Source of the DNA: Anadara kagoshimensis
Taxonomy: Eukaryota > Mollusca > Bivalvia > Arcoida > Arcidae
Length of the DNA: 64,000 nt
NCBI GenBank assembly: GCA_021292105.1
Contig: CM037863.1
Span: forward strand, 13,188,542-13,252,541
Direction of reading: 5' to 3'
Translations under genes and position numbers: made by a program
The notes under the pieces: generated by a model
The model's input: the letters and a program-made list of their open reading frames with translations, nothing else
Told to the model about the DNA's origin: nothing
Database searches by the model: none
In this document: in pieces, positions 41,728-52,318 of the stretch
Layout: every line of letters begins with the position of its first letter
Position numbering within the stretch: position 1 is the first letter of the stretch

Positions 41728-42479
41728 GTTGAAGGTCATCAAGTTTACACACTGGTATTGTTTTTCTGAACCATGAAACACTATGTTTTTGATTATATAG
41801 CCAAAGGTTTCCAGTCAAAATTCAAAACCTTTTTTCATAAAATGTTATATTTTGCTTTTAAACCAACTCAGTTTATTTGAAAGTTAATTATAAGTTTTAG
41901 GTATTTTTCTGTCATTTTTACAAGATTTAGAAAAACTACATTGTTTTACAGATTTCGAATGGAAGCTAGTAGTCCTTATTGAGATGACTTTAATTTCAAA
42001 TATTGCATTGTGGCCATAAAGAGCATTAAATAACATGAAACATATTTGAAAATATATATATTTATGTATATTTTAGAATTTAGAAATTATTATTTTGTGA
42101 CTTTCAGCTGTACTAATTAGTTATATTCCATTGGTTCAAAATGAAATATTTGTTAATTATTATTAGTATTAAAATTATAATGATTTTTTTTTAAAATGTC
42201 ATTGCATGCAGAATTTGTTTATGTATTTTAAAATTTGAGATGCTGTCTTATAAACAAGTGCTGATATTTGAATCAATGTTTACAAAGAGAAATGTTAAGT
42301 TATTTAGGAAATTTTTGAGGGATCACCCTAAATAAGAGACGTAAGGTCAGCATTTTCTGTCCTGTTGAAGATGAAAGAGTTTTGACTGGGGCAGAAATTA
42401 CTTCTAAACTGACTACCTTGTTAAAGTTTAACGAATCTTGACTAGAGTATTGAAACACCATTACTGAACTCCGCTTCAT

Positions 42480-42735
42480 GGTGATTGAAGTTGTATTATC
42501 ATCCTTGACAGTCGAGTGTAATGTGTATTGTGCACTGGAGTAAAAGATGTGTTGACTGGATTAATATGACCCCCACTACCATGTTGACAGCAAAGACTAG
42601 TTGAATTATCTCCCTTGACATTCAAGTATAAGGTGTTCCATTGTCACTTATAGGCCTCTAGTTGCACTAGAGTAAAACATGTTTTGACTGGATTAATATG
42701 ACCCCCACTACCATATTGACAGCAAAGACTGGTTG
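42480..42735. repeat. ~120-bp tandem duplication
   Basis: GACTGGATTAATATGACCCC, CACTACCAT and TTGACAGCAAAGACT are repeated in order with a small interruption. Confidence 0.75.
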
Positions 42736-42889
42736 GATTATTATTAGCTTGAGAGAGAAACGTCCAATAAGGATGGGCAACCCCAAGTAGGCAATATAAT
42801 TATGCCAAAACTGTTAAACAGACATAAAAAATGTCAAAACTAACAAGAACCAGGTGCTTTATAAAGAAATAAAAATCATAATGAAAGAG

Positions 42890-43330
42890 TTTATGTTTAA
42901 ATTGGCTGTGCCATGTCAAGTGCTATGAGGAATTTCATTTTAGATCAGCTATGCCATATCAAGTGCTATGAGAAATTTCTTTTTAGATTGACCATGCCAT
43001 GTAAAGTGTTATGAGGATTTATATTTTAAATTGGCTGTACCATGTCAAGTGCTATGAAGAATTTTATGTTTTGTTTGCAATAAGTTTATTTTCACTGTTG
43101 TAATAATATGATAATGTCTACAGCACCATCTTATGTGTAAAGGGAGACAACTCCCCTATTTATGTAGATTTCAAGCTTATTCTTTCTAGATTAGCCATCA
43201 GTGCTATCTAGATTGACTTTGCCATGTCAAGTGCTTTGAGGAACTTCATATTTTTTGCAATGTATACAGCGCCATCTTATGTATAAAGGGAGACAACTCT
43301 CCAATGTTTCCCATTATATGTCAAGGTTAT
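42890..43330. repeat. Local repeats: CCATGTCAAGTGCTATGAGG and a second interleaved unit
   Basis: About five copies of a 50-60-bp unit around GCCATGTCAAGTGCTATGAG. A second unit (ACAGC-CCATCTTATGTGTAA, then GGGAGACAACTC) is present twice. Confidence 0.75.
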
Positions 43331-43569
43331 TCTTTTGAATTATTTTCCCACATTGTTTTTGCAGATTTTCATACATTTGTTCCCTCTTTGTTTGTTATCT
43401 GTATCATACTATTTTTTGCTTGGCATTTTAAGGATTTTGTTTCTTTGACTTATAGTAGATTATTTATTACTGAATACTCTACACACCCCATAATAATAAT
43501 AAAATGCTTTAAATAGAAACTGTGTATTTGTTTTATAACAGGATTCAACTCCTGTTTGTGTGGAACAAG

Positions 43570-45755
43570 AGTTGAGTTAAGTTGAGTAATGATGTTTAAT
43601 GTCCTAGTCAAGAATATTTCGAGATATATCAAATACATATTATATAAAGACGTCACCAGCTATAGGTGCAAAGATTTAGCCTGTGTGTTGTGCTGATGAC
43701 ATTATACAGCAGAGTTTTTTAGCTCAACTGGCTTTAGCCAGATGAGCTATTGGCATGATGCGTGCGTGCGTCCGTTAACAGCAAAAACTCTGAAACTACC
43801 AGGCCTTTTGAAACCTGATTTGCTGTGCAAGGTCCTTGCTAGAGTCTGACTGTAGATTGTACAAATCATGGCGATTAGATATCCAAGATGGCTGCCGTTA
43901 CAAAAAATAGAAAAAACTTAAAAAAATCTTCTTTTCCAGAACCAGTCATTGGAGGAAAAATCTGATTTGATATTTGGCTTCTAGATGGTCTTAACCTCTT
44001 AGTTTGTACATTTCGTGGAATTCTGACAACAAATAGGTTACGGGTTTTTGCGTTTAATTTTGCAAAAATCGTAAAATAGCTTTAAATTGTTTTAAATTGT
44101 TATAACTTGACTATAAGGTCAGATAATGGCATGGGGTTTTCAGTTTTGATTTATTCTTGTAATTACCTTCAAAATAGGGTCAAGGTCAATAGTGAAGGTC
44201 ATGACCTAATTTTTTGACTTTCTGATTTTATTTATTATCTCAAAAACTATAAACTTTTTGAATAGGCATTTATATTGGAATATTGTTGGTATTGATGCAA
44301 CGGCCATTTTGATGTATAGATTAAGGTCATGGGTTCAAAGGTCAAGGTCACAGACGTGAAATAATACTGAAACGGTTCATGTATATTAGAATGTTGTAGG
44401 TATTAATACAACAATCATTTTGATGTATAGAAAAAGAACATGGGTCCAAAGGTCAAGGTCACAGAGGCAAAACAATACCGAAATGGTTTATTATCTCAAA
44501 ACTATAAACTTTTTGTATAGGCATGTATATTGGAATATTGTTAGTATTGATGCAACGGTCATTTTGATGTATAGATTAAGGTCATGGGTTCAAAGGTCAA
44601 GGTCACAGATGCGAAATAATACTGGAAAGGTTCATTATCTTGAAAACTATCAACTTTTTGTATAGGCATGTATATTGGAATATTGTTGGTATTGATGCAA
44701 TGGTCATTTTGATGTATAAATAAAGGTCATGGGTTCAAAGGTCAAGGTCACAGATGCAAAATAATACTGAAACGGTCCATTATCTTGAAAACTATAAAGT
44801 TTTTGTATAGGCATGTATATCAGAATGTTGTAGGTATTAATACAACAATCATTTTGGTGTATAGAACAAGGTCATAATTCCAAAGGTCAAGGTCACAGAA
44901 GCAAAATAATACCAAAACAGTTCATTATCTTGAAAACTATAAACTTTTAATATAGGCATGTATATTAGGATGTTGTAGGTACTGATACAACAATTATTTT
45001 GGTGTATAGAAAAAGGTCATGGGTCCAAAGGTCAAGGTCACAGAAGCAAAACAATACCCAAATGGTTCATTATCTTGAAAACTATAAACTTTTTGTATAG
45101 GCATGTATATTGAAATATTGTTGGTATTGATGCAACGGTCATTTTGATGTACAGATTAAGGTCATGGGTTCAAAGGTCAAGGTCACAGACACGAAAGAAT
45201 ACTGAAACGGTTCATTATCTTGAAAACTATAAAGTTTTTGTATAGGCATGCATATTGGAATATTGTTGGTATTGATGCAACAGCCTTTCCTGAAAAAAAA
45301 TTGTTGACCCAATTTTAGGCAGTGTACAACAAATAAGATGTTTGTTTCAATCACATAAGTTGTGTCTGGCATATCAGCCAAAATCCAAGTTGGCTTCTGT
45401 TCCTATACATAGCAATAACATGAAAAACCAATGCAAATTTGGTTTCCAACCACTTTGGTTCCAGTTGCAATTGTAAAAAAGAGGGGGAATGCCATTTCAC
45501 AAGATTTGCATGTTATTTATCAAAAATGTAAATTAGCTGCCAGTTGAGCATCACAGGCCCTATTGGGCCTCTTGTTTATTGTGCCAAGTCTTCCGTGAGA
45601 CGGGACCTCCATTTTGTAATGCCCAGTGCTTGAAGAAAGAACAGTCTACTACTACCTACCCTACTTTCAAGGACTGGGTCGGACCTGGTGATGGTTCGAA
45701 CCCACCACCTCCCACTTAAAGAGCAAGCTCTCTACCATCTGAGCTACCGCAGTGG
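43570..45755 (-). repeat. SINE type A interrupted by a Helentron-like element
   Basis: 43570-43720 is the inverted SINE tail and part of the body, up to ATTATACAGCAGAGTTTTTT. 45576-45755 resumes with TTATTGTGCC and runs to the tRNA-like head (GAGCTACCGCAG). Removing 43721-45575 restores a continuous SINE. Confidence 0.8.
43721..45575 (+). mobile_element. Helentron-like element, copy 2
   Basis: 5' palindrome AGCTCAACTGGCT/AGCCAGATGAGCT, then GCGTGCGTGCGTCCG, a unique region, an array of about seven 145-bp units (44220-45280), and a 3' hairpin AGGCCCTATTGGGCCT followed by CTTGT. No open frame for a replicase, so non-autonomous. It follows a T run, like every other copy here. Confidence 0.7.
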
Positions 45756-45767
45756 TCTTATGTGGAA

Positions 45768-47785
45768 CAAGGGTGTTCACCAGTGTACCATGTGATACCT
45801 TATAACATTTCTGCAGTTTCTGAGATGGAATCGCTTCAGTAGACATTTTTAGCTCACCTGATCGGAAGGTCATGTGAGCTTATGGCATAGCGCAGCGTGT
45901 GTATGTGCGTGCGTGTGTGCGTGCATCGTTAACTCCTATTTTCAACATCTCCTCTGAAACTACAAGACAGATTTCAATGAAACTTGGAGAGAAGTATATA
46001 TGGGCCGGTGCAATTCAGACTTGTTCATGGCATTGCCATGGCTACCATAACTAGGTCTTAAGCCTATAGTTTGTTCATTTTGTGAAATTCGAACAAAAAA
46101 TAGGTTACATTTAATTTTGAAAAAATCGTAAAATAGCTTCAAATTGTTATAACTTGACTATTTGACCAGATAATGACATGGGGTTTTCAGTTTTGACATC
46201 TTCTTGTTAGTATCTTCAAAATAAGGTCAAGTTCAATTGTGAAGGTCGTGACCTAATTTTTTTTACCTCTGATTATAATTATTATCTCGAAAACTATAAA
46301 CTTTTTGTATAGCCATGTATATTAGAATGTTGTAGGTATTGATACAACAATCATTTTGATGTATAGAAAAAGGTCATGGGTTCAAAGGTCAAGGTCACAG
46401 ATGCGAAACAATACCAAAATGGTTAATTATCTCGAAAACTATAAACTTTTTGTATAGGCATGTATATTAGAATCAGGGCCCCACTAATCACCAAAATCGG
46501 CTAAAAATCACTGAATTGGCAAATAAAACGCCGAATTGAAATTCAGTCATTCGTTTTTTTTCCCCATATAAACCTTCTAAATTTTGTCTTGTCAATTAAG
46601 ATTAGTTCAAGATCGAGAAATCACAAGACTTTAAGATGAAGCCACGTGTCCCACAGGTGTACAATCGATGTGATATTTGGCTTCTCTAGGGTCTTAAGCC
46701 TATAGTTTGTTCATTTTGTGAAATTCGAACAAAAAATAGGTTACGCGTTTTTGCATTTAATTTTGAAAAAATCGTAAAATAACTTCAAATTGTTATAACT
46801 TGACTATTTGACCAGATAATGACATGGGGTTTTCAGTTTTGACATCTTCTTGTTAGTATCTTCAAAATGAGGTCAAGTTCAATTGTGAAGGTCGTGACCT
46901 AATTTTTTTTACCTCTGATTATAATTATTATTTCGAAAACTATAAACTTTTTGTATAGGCATGTATATTTTAATGTTGTAGGTATTGATACAACAATCAT
47001 TTTGATGTATAGAAAAAGGTCATGGGTTCAAAGGTCAAGGTCACAGATGTGAAACAATACTGAAATGGTTAATTATCTCGAAAACTATAAACGTTTTGTA
47101 TAGGCATGTATATTAGAATGTTGTAGGTATTGATACAACAATCATTTTGATGTATAGAAAAAGGTCATGGGTTCAAAGGTCAAGGTCACAGATGTGAAAC
47201 AATACTGAAATGGTTAATTATCTCGAAAACTATAAACTTTTTGTACAGGCATGTATATTAGAATGTTGTAGGTATTGATACAACAATCATTTGATGTATA
47301 GAAAAAGGTCATGGGTTCAACGGTCAAGGTCACAGATGTGAAACAATACTGAAATGGTTAATTATCTCGAAAACTATAAACTTTTTGTACAGGCATGTAT
47401 ATTAGAATCTTGTAGGTATTGATACAACAATTATTTTGATGTATAGAAAAAGTTTATGGGTTTAAAGGTCAAGGTCACATATGCGAAACAATACCGAAAT
47501 GTTTAATTATCTTGAAAACCATTAACTTTTTGTATAGGCATGTATATTAGAATGTTGTAGGTATTGATACAATGGTTATCATGATGTAAAGAAAAAAGGC
47601 ATTGGGGTTTAGTATTTATCTTTAAATCTATCAGCTAGCCATTAGTTATCAGGTGAGCGTATCAGGCCCATGGGCCTCTTGTTCTGAAAAAATGACGTTA
47701 CTCTGCGAAATTTTGACGTAAACCTTTTCTAAAACATTCTGCACAAATGTTGAGAGGTATTGATCACGCGGTATGCTGGCGAGCA
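45768..47785. mobile_element. MITE family 2, copy F, split by a Helentron-like element
   Basis: 45768-45850 (GTGTACCATGTGATACC...) is the left half. 47683-47785 (ACCTTTTCTAAAACATTCTG...GGTATTGATCACGCGGTA) is the right half. The right terminus is then partly duplicated at 47803-47855. Confidence 0.7.
45851..47682 (+). mobile_element. Helentron-like element, copy 3
   Basis: 5' palindrome AGCTCACCTGATC/GTCATGTGAGCT, GTGCGTGCGTGTGTGCGTGC, array units at 46260-46480 and 46925-47600, and a 3' hairpin AGGCCCATGGGCCT plus CTTGT. A middle segment (46475-46670, with CGGCTAAAAATCACTGAATT) interrupts the array. After it, part of the unique region (GTCTTAAGCCTATAGTTTGT) appears a second time, so the copy has an internal insertion or duplication. 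Confidence 0.7.
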
Positions 47786-48084
47786 CGGATTCGCACAAGT
47801 GATGCACAAACTTTAAGAGGTGTTGATCATGTGATAAGCTGGCAAAGTCCTATTTTAATGGTTTTCTCAAAATGTACTCACAATAATTGCATCAAGCAGA
47901 GCAACAAGAAACATGCTTCAACAAAGGCCAAGATAGACACACACTGAGACCAATATTATAAAGTTGCACCATCCCAACCCTTGTGTGATGATTAAATATT
48001 ACACAACTGTGTCATTCAAGTACCCTTAATAGCTCTAGAAGGAAATGTGTCATCATTTATCTAAAGGAGGGGGCTGGTTCTACT

Positions 48085-48575
48085 AAGTGGAGAAATGGAG
48101 TTTAATGCCCTAGTCAAGATGGTTTCAGTTATATTGAGGTGTTCTGTTCTAGGATGGCGGAGGAAACTGGTGTACTCAGGAGAAAAACACTTACTATTAA
48201 CAAAAAAGCTTTTTCAAATTAGGATCCGCCTTAAATGGGGGAGTGGGACTTGAGATTAATTGATAAATTGATTGGATATAGTTCTACATTCCAGAATATT
48301 TCACTTATATTAAGACATCACCAGCTATAGATGAAGTGGCAGAAATTTTTAACTTTGCAGTATGCTCGGGGCAGGAAGGGTTCTTTAATGTGCCACCGTA
48401 CATCACTTTTTAAGGTCTCTTCTGAAGGACAACATGACTTTTATTTCTAAATGCTGAGTACTTGGCAAAATAACAGTCACTACCTGTTCAAGTCTTAATC
48501 AGACCCAGGTCAGGGTTTGAACCCATGACCTATATAAGAAGCAAACACTCAACCAATTGAGCTACTGTAATGTAG
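48085..48575 (-). repeat. SINE type A, decayed inverted copy
   Basis: AATATTTCACTTATATTAAG, GGTTCTTTAATGTGCC and GAGCTACTGTAATG keep the type A order, with extra DNA in the tail region. Confidence 0.6.
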
Positions 48576-48750
48576 TGGTCTGGAGATGGACTTGTGCCTA
48601 GGTGGTAAGAGGGACCCTTCAATATTTCTATACTTGAAAGCAGTATAACTAAACCAGTCTTTAGAGAGATAAAAATTTGTTCCAAGTTTGATGGAAATCA
48701 TTCCATAGATGTGGAAGTTATGGAGAGGACATGATACTAGGGTCGACAGA

Positions 48751-48985
48751 TACTGTATATTGGTTATATTTCGCTGTTGTTTTATTTTCGCTATATTCGC
48801 GGTCAAGTGTATTCCCGCGAAAATTAAACCACTGTAAAATAGACACTGGTATTACCAGCCCATTAATCTTGCTAGAGTCATTTTCCTTTAATCTGATAAG
48901 ACCGCAAAAATATGACACCGCGAATACACTAGTCATTGTTAAACCGCGAAATTTTGACACCGTGAAAATAAAGCAATATACAGTA
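48751..48985. mobile_element. MITE with TACTGTATATTGG ends
   Basis: TACTGTATATTGGTTATATT at the left and AAATAAAGCAATATACAGTA at the right, with CGCGAA/TTCGCG words mirrored inside. Confidence 0.75.
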
Positions 48986-49120
48986 GATAGGGTGATCCTT
49001 ATGTACCAACTTGTACTTCACAGGGGGAGAAGGGTTAATAATTGTAATAACCCCTTATTATACATGGAAATAATTTATTTGTTTTCACAAATTGTTCTAC
49101 AGTGTACAATTATATATAGA

Positions 49121-49513
49121 GTAAAACCTCGACAAGTTGTGGCATTATGAAGCAGTTAAAGATGAATTATAAAGAAATTTGGGTGAAGATGAAATAAAAT
49201 GAATAACATAAAAGAAATACCTCGTTCAGTGCTTGGTAGACTTTGGTATTGACGGATCGCCGGCCACGCCCACAATGTTCCAACAAAGGCCAGGCATGCT
49301 TGAATGACACACAATAAGAATGAAAACTTGTGCTGAATTGTGCAATTTAATGACGTCACTGACACTAGTACGTCATTAGTTGCCTTGACACTGCTTTGGT
49401 ACTGTGATGACGGCCAGTGTCGGAACATTGTGGGCGTGGCCGACGATACGTCAATTTTGGTGGCGATAAGTTGGGTGGTAAACCTGTCAAGGGGCATTAT
49501 AACAAGGTTTTAC
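49121..49513. mobile_element. MITE with GTAAAACCTCG ends, host of a nested MITE
   Basis: The left end GTAAAACCTCGACAAG and right end GGGGCATTATAACAAGGTTT resemble 30071-30250. Its middle is occupied by MITE family 1, copy 3. Confidence 0.65.
49258..49456. mobile_element. MITE family 1, copy 3
   Basis: ATTGACGGATCGCCGGCCAC at the left, GGCGTGGCCGACGATACGTC at the right; the best-preserved inverted ends of the three. Confidence 0.88.
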
Positions 49514-50008
49514 TATATATAAGAATATGTTAAGTAAGATGTAAACACTTAAATATAAATATATTAAACATTGGCCTAATACACAGATACACATTTACAA
49601 ATACAACAAATCACCAATGTGACCTTAAAATAATGCGCTTTATAAACAAGTGGTCTTTATATAGAGGTGGTCACTTTGTAAAATATAAAGTACAGTAAAA
49701 ATCTTACACAAGTAAGGTAGATACTGGTATTTTGGTAAAAAAACCCACCTATTTTTTAAATGTTAAGTACCTTGCACAGTTGGCAGTTGTCTCCCTTGAA
49801 AGTTAAAACATAGCAGTTATGCAGTCATATTCCACATTTGGTGGCAACATTTTCGTAAAACCTGGAAATTTTGATTTTGGTATTATTTTACAAGAGTATC
49901 AGTAATAAGATGTGAAAATAGAACTTTTGCAAATATTTTTTGTAATATATAGAATTTCATTTGCATTTGCAATTACTGTTAATCAGAGGAAAATGTAATA
50001 TGCAAAAT

Positions 50009-50186
50009 ACAGTAAAACACAAATATAACGAACACGCTTAAAACGAATCCATGGATAGAACAAAGTCAATTATTTGACCCGACCAATTTTCTATATAAGT
50101 CTATATATAACAATAAAACAAAGTTACTTTATAAAGAAGTTTAAACTTGAGTCCCTAGGGCTTTGTTATAGACATGTTTTACTTTA
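50009..50186. mobile_element. MITE with TACAGTAAAACA ends, copy 2
   Basis: Same ordered words as 21023-21201 (CTATATAAGTCTATATATAA; GAGTCCC-AGGGCTT-GTTATA). Confidence 0.75.
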
Positions 50187-50189
50187 TCA

Positions 50190-52318
50190 ATTTGAATGAA
50201 AATAGCTGAATAATTTTCCTAATTAACTATAGTGACAAACTTTTGAGGCAAGACTTGTGACCCAAAGATGCATATACTATTTTTGTATACCGGTAATACT
50301 AATACAGTAAACAACTGTAAATTAACAGTTAAATTTTGTAAAACAACAAAAACCATCATGTAATTTTAAATTCATTAAGTAGAAAAACTAATATTACCAG
50401 TAATCTAAAAGTAGCTTAACTCCTTCAAATTCATGACAATTAAATCACATACATTTGATAAAGTCACAGTAAGATTTATTGACTGGCCAGTGTTTATAAA
50501 TAGTGTGCCACTTTTTCTTTGTCAGTCTTTAATATGAAATTCATTAAGTAGAAAAACAGTATTATTTTAAGTGTAACGTAACTTAAATTAAATCGCAAGT
50601 ACATGATTTATTCATTATACAAATTCATAAGAAATTTGCCTTCTCCTAGTTTACCAGATGTTATATAAAAACGGAATATTACAGTCCTTTCAAGAAATTG
50701 AAAGTAGCAGGCTGATTTGAACCAGCATGATAATCCACCTTCACACACAGCATGAAACATGAGGACCAAAGTGCCTCATGGGGGTAGAGGGGCGTGTCCA
50801 TTTCCAACTTTTATATTTTTGCAAAGTAACGTAAGAAATCAAAAGCAAACATGCTAATCCATATTTAAATCACAATCACAATTCCATATTAGGTCACTAT
50901 ATTACTGTGTAACTAATACTAGTATTTGCACTTAAAGCAAAGTAGCTGATGTGTATTGTTCAAAAACTGATAAAGTAGCCAACAGTTCCCATCAGCAATA
51001 AGCTTCTATGGAGGAACCGACCAATATACATTGTAATAGATTTTAACAGTCATCCATTTAGGAAGACATTCCTTGAAACCCTTATTTATTAAAGGACCAA
51101 CGAAAAAAAAAAAAAATTACTGACACACTACCCTTTAACCAGTACCCTGTAAGTTAAGCTAGAGCTATCAGTGAGGATAACTTTTAGACTTTTACCCCAT
51201 TTTATCATTTACCCTTGACCTACCGGGTATGCTACTAAATTTGTGACACAACATCTCACATTATCTTACATTTGTGCTAAGTTTGATCAAAATCTATTCA
51301 CAGACATGGAAGATTTGGAGCAGAAATGATATTGGGACAGACAGACAAGGTGATTCCTATAGACATTCATCTTAAACTTTGTTTGCAGGGGGTATCAAAA
51401 TAAGAGATGTGAAAGCTAGAAAGCAACTTTAAAGTAAATATCATCAGTAAAAATCCTTCATCACTTGTGAGTTGCAATGATTTCCCTAAGATGTGTAGCA
51501 GGAGGTAGACTGACAAATCCAACAGGCCAGGGGTCAAGGGCATCGAAACGATTTTCGATTGTAACCTTTGCAACACATGTTGTTTATGACAGTAACAATT
51601 CAACAGACTTTTATGGAATTGAGTTTCGGTAAAAACAACAAATTTATTTAAATTTTATTTATTTTAACTGGACAAAGTTTTAAGTGGCCAAATCAGCCGA
51701 CTGACAGCTGTAATGGAAAACACTGGTTAGTTCATTTGTGATTTATCTGCTGCTATCTCAATAAAAAATACTGTTAACTAATAAAGCTTATAATATACAC
51801 TTTTACTTTATTTATACTGTAGAAAAACTATGAAATTCATTCTTTGGTGTACGAATAGGGAAAGTTGCAATCCACAGCTATCTTATGTTGCCAATAGCAA
51901 CTACACATATACAAAAATAATCGATCATCGATTGTGAAAAACCCAACTTGACTAAGTCAAACAAAGCTTGATTAGTTATATCAAATGTTAAACACAAAAT
52001 TATTATCAAGTGGATAGTTATAAAACAATATGCTGTTGCTTGAAGAAACTCTAAGTGTACAAGGTTGCCATTTAGGCACTTTTTATTGTGGCCATATAGG
52101 TACTTTTTATTGTTAAGTGTTTGATTTTGGTACAATTTCAATACAAAAAGTCCAAATTTTAAGTCCTTTCAATTAAAAAACCTGAAAAATGGAAAAAATC
52201 TTGTCTAATTTTACCTTTTCAATTTAACTGTCCATTTATCCGTTTTTACAGTCCAAATCCGTAAAAACAGATAAATTTGTCAAATTGGTCATACATTTTA
52301 ATAATTTACGATTCTTGG
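50190..52318 (-). other. Region downstream of the zinc-finger gene, probably including its 3' UTR
   Basis: AT-rich, with no gene-like frame. AATAAA-type signals on the minus strand lie at about 52106-52111 and 52082-52087, just past the stop codon. 51166-51395 resembles a dispersed repeat also seen near 48650-49030 (AGTTTGATSRAAATC...). Confidence 0.45.
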
